Of a stretch of 64,000 nt of DNA, positions 11,339-23,800 are shown piece by piece. The stretch covers positions 5,580,001 through 5,644,000 of the forward strand of contig OZ020251.1 in the NCBI GenBank assembly GCA_963971285.1, read 5' to 3'. A program made the translations under genes and the position numbers. Position 1 is the stretch's first letter; every line of letters begins with the position of its first letter. The notes under the pieces are model-generated. The model saw only the letters and a list, made by a program, of their open reading frames with translations, was not told the DNA's origin and made no database searches. Origin of the DNA: Astropecten irregularis. Taxonomy: Eukaryota; Echinodermata; Asteroidea; Paxillosida; Astropectinidae.

Positions 11339-12354
11339 TTACGATAATATCAACCATCGTGATCGTGGGTCGTACTCTGATCTGATGAAGCAATCTTGAT
11401 GACACGAAGCCAGTACTGCATGCATAAAATGTTAAAATAAATCGATTAAAGGTAGTTTCATACTTTGGTAAGAGTCCATAACAGAAATGTTCACAGATTT
11501 AAGTGGAATTGAATGGCACGGTACTCGTGAAATTATTTCATTTTATATATACTTAAACATAAATATGCATTCACTCAGTTATAGCACAATGGAATGCTCG
11601 TCACCATGTCGAGCATATTAATATGCTCGACATGGGAGTTTTGTCTTTAAATGTTAGTGTCAAAACTCCCACTAGTAAACCAGAGAGCAGAAGCATTGCT
11701 ATTTTTAGCAGTTCACATCGAACATTCAATGGTTACACTGTGCTTATAATAATATAACCGAGTATGGGTACTTAGGGAGACTTTCCTATAGGGCCAGCCG
11801 TGCACAAACTTTACTTACCTTTTTCTTAACATCCTCAAAACCAGAGAATTTGAAATTGACATACTAGTTCATATTGAGAGCATTCTCTGTATTCTATTTA
11901 AATATGGACAATAGAATATGTCTCTAAAAGGTATAGCTGGTACCTTAGGGTGACATCGGGGTCTCCCTAGGGTATCTCCCTAATTCCCGATGTCTCACAG
12001 TGTTCACTTTCCGAAGCTAACGGGTCCCCCTAATACCTTTTTTGTAAATATACGTGTAATGTTATATAGTTTGAAACTCGTCCAAAGGAATGCAGATGAT
12101 TTCTCTAACGATAGTATGTTAAAACACATTGTCATGTCTTAAAAAATAAACGTTGGTTAACGCAAGTGGATTGCCGTATAATCTAGTGCGATGAAGCACA
12201 TTAACCTTTAAATCATAGATAGTAAGACACATCCTATATATGGCATGGAACTCATTCCTGTCGCCCATACACTGAAGTATATCCATCCTAAGCAGTAATG
12301 CACCTTACCTGTGAGTGTTGATAGCAGCAGAGCACAAGCTACAGCCCCCTCCAT
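11339..12354 (-). pseudogene. Gene H: relic of a Cys-rich mucin-discoidin gene
   Basis: The signal-peptide exon (12354-12309, MEGAVACALLLSTLT, donor GTAAGG, phase 1) joins in frame to an exon-2 start (acceptor after 11,415) reading VLASCHQDCFIRSEYDPRS, then leaves the family sequence and stops at 11,339. The rest of the Cys-rich module and all downstream exons are absent; sequence beyond the break is transposon-rich. A spliced transcript could make only about 40 residues. Between the two exons lies a partial TTAA-MITE end (11,452-11,510). Confidence 0.8.
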
Positions 12355-12424
12355 ATCTCCTGACAGAATGAGAAGCATCTATCCGTGCCTTCTGGCTAAG
12401 TGACAGCCGGAATCACCAAGCCCC

Positions 12425-12520
12425 AGAGGTGACGTCATGGTTGACCAATCAGGAACGGGTACAAACTATCCGGCCGTTACTCAAACTATAGCGATTGGTT
12501 AGAAGTGTCTTTGTGGGCGT
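12425..12520 (-). promoter_or_regulatory. CRE and CCAAT promoter of the gene H first exon
   Basis: A perfect TGACGTCA (12,430-12,437) is followed by GACCAATCAGG and, about 50 bp on, by GCGATTGGTT. This lies 75-165 bp upstream of the ATG of the alternative-type signal-peptide exon. The motif order is read from sequence; function is inferred. Confidence 0.45.
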
Positions 12521-12799
12521 GGTTAGTCAAGCGCAGTTATGAATTTTGTTTCGGTTCACGTTTTGTATAATTGTTGTCCTTGAGGCGCAAACCTGAAAAC
12601 GTGAGGTGTGGTAGTTTGGGTACAAAGTGTGTACTCGTTGTTTATTGTTCCCTAGTAATAAATTGCACGGCTTGACAGATGAAGAGGTACCCATGTAAAC
12701 GCGCAAATAGCACGCTCTCATAGCGTTCAACCCGGTTGTCACGAAAACATAACATTAAATAACCAGGAGCAAAAGACCATCGGAGCCAGTGGTGCATGT

Positions 12800-15649
12800 T
12801 AGACTATGGGACGAGTCCGTTTTTTCGCTTCGTTCGTGGTCTCCGTCGGGGGAGGGCATGTAAACTTCACTGTCGACTGAAAATATTATTCCATACAAGA
12901 AAAGGGTTGTTCCCCCTGCAAATACTGGCACAATAACGAGAATTTCGAGAAAACATCCACCGTTTTCGAGAAAATACGATTCTTGGTCGAGCCAAAATTT
13001 GGACCAATTGACGGTTGGTTTTCATTTGAGAAAAATTTCCTCCAATCAGCACCCTCGTATTATAGCTCACACAGACTCCATCTCGCGCGGAATCCAACAT
13101 GGCGGGTAACGAAAAGGACGTCGGCGAAAAGCCTCGCAAACTTTTTGCATTGCGATCCGAGCGCAAAAGGCGTTGCAACACCCTTCTCAGAACATAGCTG
13201 GGCTCGTTTTCTGGAGTTTGTGGACAAAATAATGGAAGGTTCTGCGAGGCACACAGTCTGAAATACCGAGAGAGTTCGAGTCCAAAATGTAAACAAACAT
13301 GACGATCTGACCGGCATAGCATAGGCCATAGCCAAGGGCAGCCGGCGGCTCGAGGGGGACCGCGAGCAGGCCGCCGAACATGCCGAACATCGCTTGATAT
13401 CATCGTTCCTTTTACGCTCGCTTCACCAACAAGTACAAGCTGCAGAGGGAGAAGGCTGCCGAGGAGAGACGGCTAGAGAAATTCCCTGGAACTGGTATGA
13501 GATCACTTAAATAGTTTATTTTGTTGTTCAACACAATGATGCATGATGACCCGACAAAATTTAGCCAAGCATCGTTGACATTAACATTGATGTGAATTTG
13601 AGAGTTGTGCGTTTGTAAAAAAAAAGTTAATCATCATTCATGATCGTCATGTTTATCATCAATTAAGTTGTATTTGTTTATCATGTTAAGCATGGAATGT
13701 TGTGGATAGTCATAGCTTTGTTAAATTGTTGTTACCTAAAGTGGACTGCAACTGCAATGAAAATACATAATTTTATATTTAATGTTCATGGAGATAAATG
13801 ATCATGCCATTTGTTACCTGAATTGGAATATTGTAAGCTTTGTCCTTCCGAACTCCATCTACATAAATATTTGCGATCCATGTTAAAAAGCTAATCGGGA
13901 CCCACTTTATATATATATATTTATTTTTTTCTCCACTCACAGCACCGACTTCTCATGCAGTGGCTGATGATGACACAAGGCACGTGCAGTGATGAGGACA
14001 GTCCACCGAAGAATCGTGGGGGAACAAGAACAAATTAAGCTTAGAATTTGATGTGCTGTGTTGAAATATTGTATTTCAGTTCACTAAGTTTATGGAACTT
14101 TGAATGATGGCTTTATAATTTAAGTTATGCCACCATCACTCATTGGCAAATTGCAGAATTGAGTTTTACAGCCAACTGACAAGTATGGCTGTGGTGCATA
14201 TTATTTTGAAGCTACTTAAAATGGTACGGTTTAAAACTAATGTAAATTTTTGAATGAAAAGATTAAAAGACTTCACAGTTTCATCACAGAGAATGATTAC
14301 ACCCTTCAGCTCTGTGCACATATAATGCACATCTACCTTGGAAGTTTAGTTTGAACATATTTGTATTATTGTACACTCAAGCATACACAACTTGAATAAT
14401 GCCATCATACTCATAAAGGTTTTAATTTTGCTGTACATTGTTGTCTTGTACTTATCAATTGGACAATAATTATTTTACTAGAAATCAGTACAATAATTGG
14501 TTTGTTTGTTAAGTAAGGGGGATTATTTTGACACCTTATACCAAATTTCATTAAAGTGGGGTACATGTTTGAGACCTTGCACCATATGTACTGTCCATAC
14601 ATATTTTCTACCATTAATTATGTCAACGTTGAACATGTTTTGTTTGACTATGCTTGAGTACGTGTCATATAGAACTTGTGTTTCAATCAGATTATTTATG
14701 CTCGGTCACTCCTTAGCAGGTTGAAAAATTCTTTCATATTAGTGAACACAGGTATCATAAGACAAAATATAGGGCATCTAGGACAGTTACCTTCATTGCC
14801 ACTGTAAAGTATAGGCTTGATAGTTTGTTAATAGTGGTATTTTTAAGGTATAATGTTTAGTGTACTCAGTTCCTCAAAGAAAAAATAAATACATGCACAT
14901 TTATGTGTTACATGATGAGAAATAAAGATTTTGGTGACTATTCTTTGCTTGAATTTTTGTGTCAATATAATTATTATGAAAAAATAATTATTATTAAAAA
15001 ATCTTTTAGATTGCCTCGTCACACTATTTCAGAAAGTGGTACACTTTTAGAAAGATTATCAAGAAAAGAAGGCAGTATTTTCAAACATCTTCATCGATCT
15101 TTATTCAATAAGTAAACTCTTCAAATCATGTTAAAAACAATTTCACCAAAACTGGGGAGGCACTCATTAAAATATTCAGATGTTTTAATCAGCCAAAAGA
15201 CTGTACTAAAGTATTGGGAAGTGGGGTTTTGAGAAGGAAACTCGTATAAAACGTTCCTTCTCGATGACTCATGAATGTACATGTACATTACAATAGGATT
15301 TCTGTTGCTGTACTACATTAGGCTAACGTACAATGGGGCGAGTTTGTATGATACGCTATGAAATTGGTGGCGAAATTCACGGGGGCGAAGTGACTTGGGG
15401 GCGAAATTTTCATAGAGTGCACGCGAAAAAAAAAACAATTCGCCCCATATGACCGTACGTACAAGTGCTTTCGCCCCCCGACCTTTTTTACCGAATTTCT
15501 CCCAAACGTGCCACTTTTGCAAGGGGGAACAAGCAGATATGTGATCAGCATGTCCTAATGGTCATCTGGTGCAAAATTCAGCCCCTCCCTCGATGGTGGC
15601 CACGAAAATCATTTTCTAGAAGACTTTTTGTACTTCGTCCCATAGTCTA
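12800..15649. mobile_element. 2.85-kb inverted-repeat DNA element carrying gene fragments
   Basis: Termini TAGACTATGGGACGA and its reverse complement continue as ~60-bp imperfect arms (both contain GAGGGAGGG-like blocks). TGT flanks both sides (12797-12799, 15650-15652), and the homologous spacer at 27,732 holds the empty site with one TGT. Inside, on plus, are MAGNEKDVGEKPRKLFALRS (13,099, stops after 32 aa) and a charged segment ending NKYKLQREKAAEERRLEKFP with donor GTATGA near 13,495; a CAG acceptor near 13,943 continues APTSHAVADDDTRHVQ and a stop. No transposase was recognised. It resembles gene-capturing non-autonomous elements; the source gene is unknown. Confidence 0.8.
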
Positions 15650-15659
15650 TGTGCTGCTA

Positions 15660-17230
15660 CCAACAAATTAGAGGTGTTCGGTCTTTCGTTCGGTCTTTGT
15701 TTTATGTTTCTATCACCAGTTCTTCGCTCGTGGTAATTTCAAATTGTACGGCCGTATATAGACAAAGATATTCAGCACAGTAACGACCACGGCAACACTT
15801 TGGCTACTTGGAAAGAAATGACGTCGTGAGTAAAGCACACATGAAGCAAACATATTTATGTTCTGTTGACAGAGCTTTTATTATTCCACGTTAAGGCCAA
15901 TAACAGAATATTCTACGTGCAATAAAATAATTAACACACACTTTAAACATTATTCTGCAACAAAAAAGAATAAGTAACACTATAGCGTGCGTCAATGGCG
16001 GATGTTCCTCCCGTCCAGTAACTGTATACAAAAATGCTCGTATTAAATATAATTTGAGGTAAGTCTGAAATAACTCTCGAGTGCATCTTCGTGATATGAA
16101 AGCACGTCATCAGAGTTTTATCGAAAATTCATTCTGACGAAAGAACGAAAAACTATATACATCAGTCTGTGCTCATTATAACCTGTAAAAATATATTAGT
16201 GTTAACGTATAACTAACACTTATTGAACAAAAATCACAAAATTCCTAATCGATAATTTATTTAGTTTTGTATGTAGTTCTATACTTTCTCCAAAAATATG
16301 TTTAAAAACCGACATCAATGTTTGCTCAACTAGAGCCACCTCCAAAAAATACATCACTAGGCTGCATTTCACAAAGCACTAAGATTAACCTTAAGATGAG
16401 TTGTTAGTATCACCATAGTGGTTTGTATTTTGACATCACACCTTGCTTTATCAATTAGTGTTAACGATTAACTGATACTTATTGAACAAAAATCACATAA
16501 TTCTAAATCGATCATTTATTCCATGTTGCATGTCGCATTGCGCTGAAGCTCTACTATCTCAAAAACATAATTGAAAAACTAAAATTAATATTCCGCAGAA
16601 AAACAGCTAATTACTCACAAAACCAGGCGCGGTTCTAGAGGGCTGTAGCCCCCCCCCCCCCCCCCCCAAAAAAGAAAATTTGTCAAGCCCCCCCAAAAAA
16701 AATGCAAGTGAAATTTTGTTTTTTGAAAATACTGGACTTTTTCAGTTATTAAGCGCCAATTACATAAAAAACGCGCTGTGTGGCCTATAATGTGCATGTT
16801 TTTCGACCCCTAATAAGCCATAGCAGAAGCGAGTGTTAGAAGAACCCAAAATATTGGGTCTTCTAGCCCCCCCCCCCCCAAAAAAAAATAAAATAAAATA
16901 ATGGCTCTTCTAGCCCCCAAAAAATTTTGGCTCTAGAACCGCGCCTGCACAAAACAGCTTATTCATTTAGTTATATTGAAGTGTTAATTTAGATGAAAAG
17001 GCATTAGCATAATATCTTACATAAGCGGTTGAAGGTACTGATACTTTAATAATGAACTTGTAATAATAATAATAATTTTTAATTGCCAAAGATCACAAAA
17101 TTAAGCACGTTCCACGACAAAATATCTAATAATAGATGAACATTGATATAAACGTAAAGCCAATATCATAATATCTGCAAGGACGTCCTCAAATTCCATG
17201 GCGACACCTTTAATCTGGTAATGACATTCA
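15660..17230. repeat. Duplicated intergenic spacer, copy without the TTEEP exon
   Basis: Matches the spacers at 28.2-29.6, 47.4-48.8 and 54.9-56.2 kb over most of its length but lacks the TTEEP-coding block found in those three. The Cys-type relic H lies on its downstream side on the minus strand. No exon is recognised. Confidence 0.8.
16624..16947. mobile_element. hAT-like MITE, 324 bp, with 8-bp target duplication
   Basis: Termini CAGGCGCGGTTCTAGAG and its reverse complement; CACAAAAC is present on both sides (16616-16623, 16948-16955). The sister spacer at about 55,950 has the uninterrupted ACTCACAAAACAGAGC. It is therefore younger than the spacer duplication. It contains long C runs. A relative is at 63,098-63,576. 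Confidence 0.9.
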
Positions 17231-17297
17231 GGGTTTGATTTCACCAAACTCATCTTAACGTACTATAAATAGATAGCACTACTATACTCGAGATATG

Positions 17298-17729
17298 CCC
17301 CTTCTCCATACAGGCTACGAATCTCACGAATTGCAACGAATTGTTCACTTTTAGGATTCGTGAGGATTCGGTTCTATTCGGGTTAAATTGCAGGGATATT
17401 GTCAAGGATCTACTGACGAGTTACGAGACTCAATTACGAATGTTGTACGAACATTAAAAATCAGTTACGAATCAGCTAAGGAAATGCCGGATATTATACG
17501 AAATATGATTTACACCTGCTCTGGTGTGTATTCGTTTGATTCGTGATAGATTCGTATATGAGTCGTATATGATTCGTGTATTCGATCTTTCAATAATTAA
17601 AAAAAACTGAATATGAATGAATACGAAACAGTTGACAGCTTTGAGAACTGATAACGATTCAGATACGAATGCTTAAATCTGTCAATTCGTGGCAATTCGT
17701 TGCATTCGTAGCCTGTGTGGAGGTGGGGG
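17298..17729. mobile_element. MITE with TTCGT-rich arms
   Basis: Inverted ends of about 47 bp (TCCATACAGGCTACGAATCT and its relative on the right) hold many copies of ATTCGT. It is inserted in the small GATTTCAC hairpin element that lies downstream of several family genes, which splits that element here. Confidence 0.8.
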
Positions 17730-17899
17730 CATTACGATCGATCGTGGCGCTTCGTGAAACCGACCCCTGGTAAATAGGCAGAATAGCATTAATATTGCTA
17801 ATGACATCGGTATCACACAGGCAGCCGTCGTGTGCGACCCTCATTTTCATGTGTGCGTCATGCTGTCAACCACAAAGGTAAACGTTTCAGCTAAACAAG

Positions 17900-20800
17900 T
17901 TAGCAGCCAAGTAACTCCAGTCGCATTCTGTAATCTCCCTCCTTCTTAGTCGGCATTATACGCACTGCAATAGCCATGATGCTCGGATCAAACGTATTGG
18001 TGACTGCAGAACTAGGATCTGTGTTGCCATCAAACTCCTGAAATGTCAACATTTAAATGACTCTGATCAATCTAAGCCAAGGCGGTATTCTCTAGAGGGG
18101 ATTGAAATGATTCATCGAACAACTTTAATTGTTTGGGCTTTTTCCGCATGTATTAAGACATTTATGTTCAAGGCACGACTACAAAGGAGGATCGTAGTTT
18201 ACTTGAGCAAATTGGCGAAATCAATTCCGGTACAATGTTTTTATTGCGTTTTGGATCAATAATTCGAATAAAATTGAGAGTCTCCTGAAGAAACCACATG
18301 GGTCACAAAAATCGTTTTCCAACTGGGTGAATTACGCCTAGTTGAAAAGCCTCAACTATTAAATGAAGACTGATCATATCAGCGCCTTGCACGTTTTGGG
18401 GGCTACGGATTTACGAATGGGGTTGCTCAAAGCCCTAGGCCAATGGCGTTATAATTCTCTTTAAAAAAAGAAAAGAAAATCAAGTTCATTTTCAAGTCTA
18501 TTCAACTTAATTTGTGTCAAATATCGGCCACCAATGTTAAAGAAAATGAAAAAAAAAGAAAGATAAATTAAATATTCAAAGTTCGTGTTCATTCATCCAT
18601 TGTCCATATTCTGCCGTGGAGGGCGTTCTCGTTCCTTTCTGGGGATGTGACATGAGGTACTTCTGAAGGTCCTTCATCTTTTAAGTACTAGCCGTTGTTA
18701 TTTCGTACGTATACGTGCTGGCCGGGCCGTGTCATTGACGAAAATGCCTCGTAATTGTGTTGTAAGTGGCAACACACATATACATCCCGTCACCAGTTTT
18801 CTCAGTTTTCCGGGAGACAGAGGAATTTCTCACGAGAGCCTTAACTAATAGAGAAAGGTAAATGCATACCTTGGGGGTTCCGCCTTCCTCCACGTCTTCA
18901 TATTGATGAGAGGGGAATTGCTTATACTTGACTGTATACTTCTTTACGTACTTGGTATCGTTTGCATCACCCTGTGTGATGATACCAGTCACCATGGTGA
19001 TATCAACCAGGTCCACATCAATCCAACAACCAGCTTCACTTCAATTTGCGAAATAAAATAAGAAAGTAAGGACAAACTGATGGTGAGAATGCATGTTTAA
19101 CGTTACGGTTAGTATAATGTCCAATATGTCAATATCTGAGAAATACACGGAACGTTTCCAGAACTAGGCGTCTGTTAAGCTCCCTTTCATCGCAGCTCAG
19201 AAGGACCGAAATGAAAAGAGTGTTTGACGGGTTTTGTATTGATCATAATATTTATTTTGCTGTGCATGAGTTGTACATACGAGTTGCAAGGGACGTCATT
19301 TAGAAGACAAGACATTTTTTTGTTCCGGTTAATTCACATCAAGGTGTCCTATTCGCAGTTCAGCTTGAGTTGATTGACATGTAGTGGACGTATATTGGAC
19401 ACAAACAGAATAGTAAATGATACAAAATAATGATCATTGGAAGATACTTACTCGGATGGCTGCCAGTAATAGGGGCCGTTTAGACGAGCATATTTGGCTT
19501 CACGACCTGATACAGCAGATGACGCGGTTATACGACTATCAAGAATGGCGCCGCTCTCCAGGCCCAAAGGCCCAGGACTACACTCAGCTGTTGGATCAAG
19601 GAAATAAAGTACAATCATACCTGTAGCATGCAAACTTTACCGAAGCCTATTACTAAGACTATCACAAGAACTGTATTAAGCGACGTTGTCAATAAACAAG
19701 ATATACAATTTAGGCAAACAATGTTTTGCCCTTCAAAGACTTTTTGAGTGCACAAGACAAAATCATGCACTGGCTCAGGTGGGATTGGAACCTACGACCT
19801 CCTACTTAAGTAAGCAGGAAGTCGTTGCTTCCAATCCCACCTGAGCCAGCACATTATTTTTTCATGTGCGCTGAAAAGACACATAGTGAATTGCTTATCT
19901 ACGTCGTTGAAGGGCAATCCTCGACAAATCAATAATATATAATTTACTTGTTGTAATCGCCCCTTCAGTGCTTGGTTTCTCGGTAGTTGGTTCCTTGGTA
20001 GTTGGTTCCTTGGTAGTTGGTTCCTCGGTAGTTGGTTCCTCGGTAGTTGGTTCCTCGGTAGTTGGTTCCTCGGTAGTTGGTTCCTCGGTAATTCGTTTCT
20101 CGGTAGTTGGTTCCATGGTTGTCGGTTCCTCGGTAATTGGTTTCTCGGTAGTTGGTTCCATGGTAGTTGGTTCCTCGGTAATTCGTTTCTCGGTAGTTGG
20201 TTCCTCGGTAGTTGGTTCCTCGGTAGTTGGTTCCTCGGTAGTTGGTTCCTCGGTAGTTGGTTCCTCGGTAATTGGTTCCTCGGTAATTCGTTTCTCGGTA
20301 GTTGGTTCCATGGTTGTCGGTTCCTCGGTAATTGGTTTCTCGGTAGTTGGTTCCATGGTAGTTGGTTCCTCGGTAATTAGTTCCTCGGTAATTGGTTTCT
20401 CAGTAGTTGGCTCCTCGGTAGTTGGTTCCTCGGTAATTGGTTTCTCGGTAGTTGGTTCCCCGGTAGTTGGTTCCTCGGTAGTTGGTTCCATGGTAGTCGG
20501 TTCCTCGGTAGTTGGCTCCTCGGTAGTTGGTTCCTCTGCTGACTGTTCCTTGGTAGTTGGATCATCCGCAGGTGGCTCCACTTCATTTATGCAATAAATA
20601 AGCAGAATAAATCGACATATTACTAAATTGAAGCCTGGAACTTCAGCATAAACTAATGACGATTATATTAAAATTTGTAAAACCAAATTATTTAGGAACC
20701 AGTGAGTATTTCGATTATTGTTTTGAATCTATGCCATTGAATTTCCTCATTTCAAAGATTGACCATAAAGCCATACCTGCTGGACATGTAAATAATGTTC

Positions 20801-23800
20801 GTATTTCCTCATGATCCTCTGAAAGGAAGAGCCCATCCAGATAGAAGGGCGCCCCCTGAAGGCACGAGGATGCAGGGATGTTCATCCCACCAAGACGTAT
20901 GGCAGTGCATTTGCAGGGATCTTTGTACGGTAAGAACCAACGAGGTGGTTTACCATATCGTGGGTCGTACTCTGTTCCGATGAAGCAAACTTGATGACAC
21001 GATACCAACGCTGCATGGCCAAAATTGAAATGGGATTGTTACATTCATACCTTGAAACGTTATTTCAAATGCTTCATTATTGCAGAAACAGATAGATACT
21101 AGATGTGTTTGTTGACAAACACTGAAGCTGTTTCGCGTATGTTTTTATAAATAATATGAAAAACAAACCTGATCGCAATTGTCCCAGTACAGAGAAATTG
21201 CGGTGTTTTAATTGTCGTAAGCAACTATCAGGAGCGTCGTCACTCGTCTATTAATACACGCATACATATAGATACATGTACATACACACGACCATGAGAA
21301 ACACAGAAATGGCAGAGTCTACTATAGGCCAGCGCGCATAGTATATGTATGGTTGTGCATGGGCGGTGGAAACAGCAAAATGACTGATTGTCTAGCTCGT
21401 CGTACTACGTTTACATGTACACAATTGGCCCACTACTATGGATAGCCATATCAGCGGTCGAAGAATTTCCAAGGCCCGTGTTTTGTGTTATGTTTGACTC
21501 TAAATGGCAAAATTACTGATTATAAAAATTAATAAAAATTCAATCGATGACGTCATCGTGACGTCACTTCACATTAAGGATACTAGTACCATTTCCTACC
21601 TACCCACCAAGTTTCATTACGATCGGATATTCGCTTCTATGTGTTTCCGGGAAAATATGGCAAAATTAATTATTCAAAAATCAATAAAAAAAAATCAGGC
21701 GATGACGTCATCATGACGTCACTTCACATTTAAGATACTAGTACCATTCTCGGCCTACCCACCAAGTTTCATCACCATCGGATATTCCCTTATATATGAA
21801 TCTGAAAATTGGCTTTTTGATGACGTCAAACATTTTACCGAAAAAATTTCAAAAATACGATTTCTCGTTCAGGAGATATAAAGAAAAGGTCCAAAAATTG
21901 AATAATTCGTATAAAATCACATGATGACGTCATCAACACGTGACTGCTATTTTTGTCTCTAACACGTCACCATATACTTGCAAACCAAGTTTGAGTTGCA
22001 TCGGACCTGCAGTTCCGGAGATAAAGAGCCCTGAAATTTGCGCTTTTGTGATGGTCATCTTCATAAGATATACGTAAATCTTAAAAAAATTCCGTTTTGG
22101 TTTCTAACTAAAGTATGATACTACCTTTAAGATCGGCTGTTTAAAAGTGACCAAAGTGCCGCAGACAAAATTTGTGAACAAAGTCTACAGGAATTGAGGA
22201 GAAGAAGAAGAAAAAGAAGTGAAATCCGAACAAACTCAATAGCTTTTCCGTTCATCAGAAACAAAAAAAGAGGCTTTTCGATGACGCGAAAAAGCAAAAA
22301 AAAAATATAACTCGAACATTAACAATAGGTGTTCGGCATGAACCCGAACACCTAAAAAAGCCTTATCTTAATAAGTTCTTGCTCAAACTGTCTGTTAGTA
22401 GTTTTTTTTTCGTTTCAGTTCAGTTCGATGTGGTAGGGTTCTTTGGATCAACCAACAAGAAGAATTCGCTACATTATTGCCAGAAAACTATCAATTCAAA
22501 CATAATTTTCACGCGTCTTCATAGGCAATATAATCAGAATCGTAATAATGAAGCCCGCTTGGTGGTGTGGATTTTAATGCTGCATTTATTAAATAAATGA
22601 GTTCCATTCCTCACACATCGGCGAGCTAATACATGTCAGGAATAATATTCAGCTCATAAATTTCCCTTTGTGATGTTGAAGAGAGGAGTCATTAGGTTTT
22701 TTGTCATTTGTTTTCTATTGTTTTCTATATACTCCTCATGGCGCCTCTGCCTGTTTTCATATAGAATTTGTATTTCACAAGCCAGGAAGTGGGGGACATG
22801 TACCATGACAGAATACATTTTCCATGACGACTTTTGCATAATAATCGCATTATCTTGTACATATATCATACCTTTCATGAGAGTGCAACAATCATTTCAG
22901 CAAAAGCTTGGGTGGCATTTATCAATAATTCAAAATGCACTTTGGGCCCATCATAATTATGGCTTCAAATATGTTACTTTGGACAGCCATCAGCTACCAT
23001 GGATATTCTCTATGTGATGCAAGGTGATGTACAGTAATAAAACACAGACCCTACAACCTTGATTCAATTCCTCCCTGGAAGTTTCTTACTAGATTAATAA
23101 TTGTTTTGTGTTTAGTTAAAGTCTATAAAAAAGCCTCGAGATAATTTCTTGTACGTCATACATGAACATAATTTTTTGCCATCAAAATCTTTTTGTGTTA
23201 TTCTCGAAATTATGTTTTGTGTATTCATGTGGAAATCGTTTTGGTCCCTCGAAAATTGTTTCATTGATCATGCCCTCAAAATCCTTTTGTCGAAAACATA
23301 GCGTCAACTCGCAAACATTCCATCAACTTGCAAACATTGCATTAACTCGCAAACATTACATCAACTCGCAAACATTGCGTCAACTCGCAAACATTACGTC
23401 AACTCGCAAACATTACGTCAACTCGTAAACATTACATCAACTCGCAAACATTACGTCAACTCGCAAACATTGCGTCAACTCGTAAACATTACGTCAACTC
23501 GCAAACATTACATCAACTCGCAAACATTGCATCAACTCGCAAACATTGCGTCAACTCGTAAACATTACGTCAACTCGCAAACATTACGTCAACTCGCAAA
23601 CATTTTGTGAATAATTCTGGAAAGCCAACAGACATACGGATTCGACAATGAACATTACAGTTTTACATACTGTATACAATGTTTTACACATGTTTTGGGA
23701 AATTGAGTCAATCGAGCATCACATCGTATGTTTTACTATGATCATTATTTTCATGTCAATCGGGTAGCGGGAGAAAGATTGAAAAATTTATTTAAAATTA

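Noticed and set aside
13060-13403. Minus-strand frames of 91 and 178 aa in the 2.85-kb element
   Set aside because: They overlap the plus-strand pieces that have splice signals, and show no domain or composition typical of coding DNA.
23300-23607. CRISPR array
   Set aside because: The 19-bp units are contiguous with no spacers, in animal DNA with introns; it is a minisatellite.
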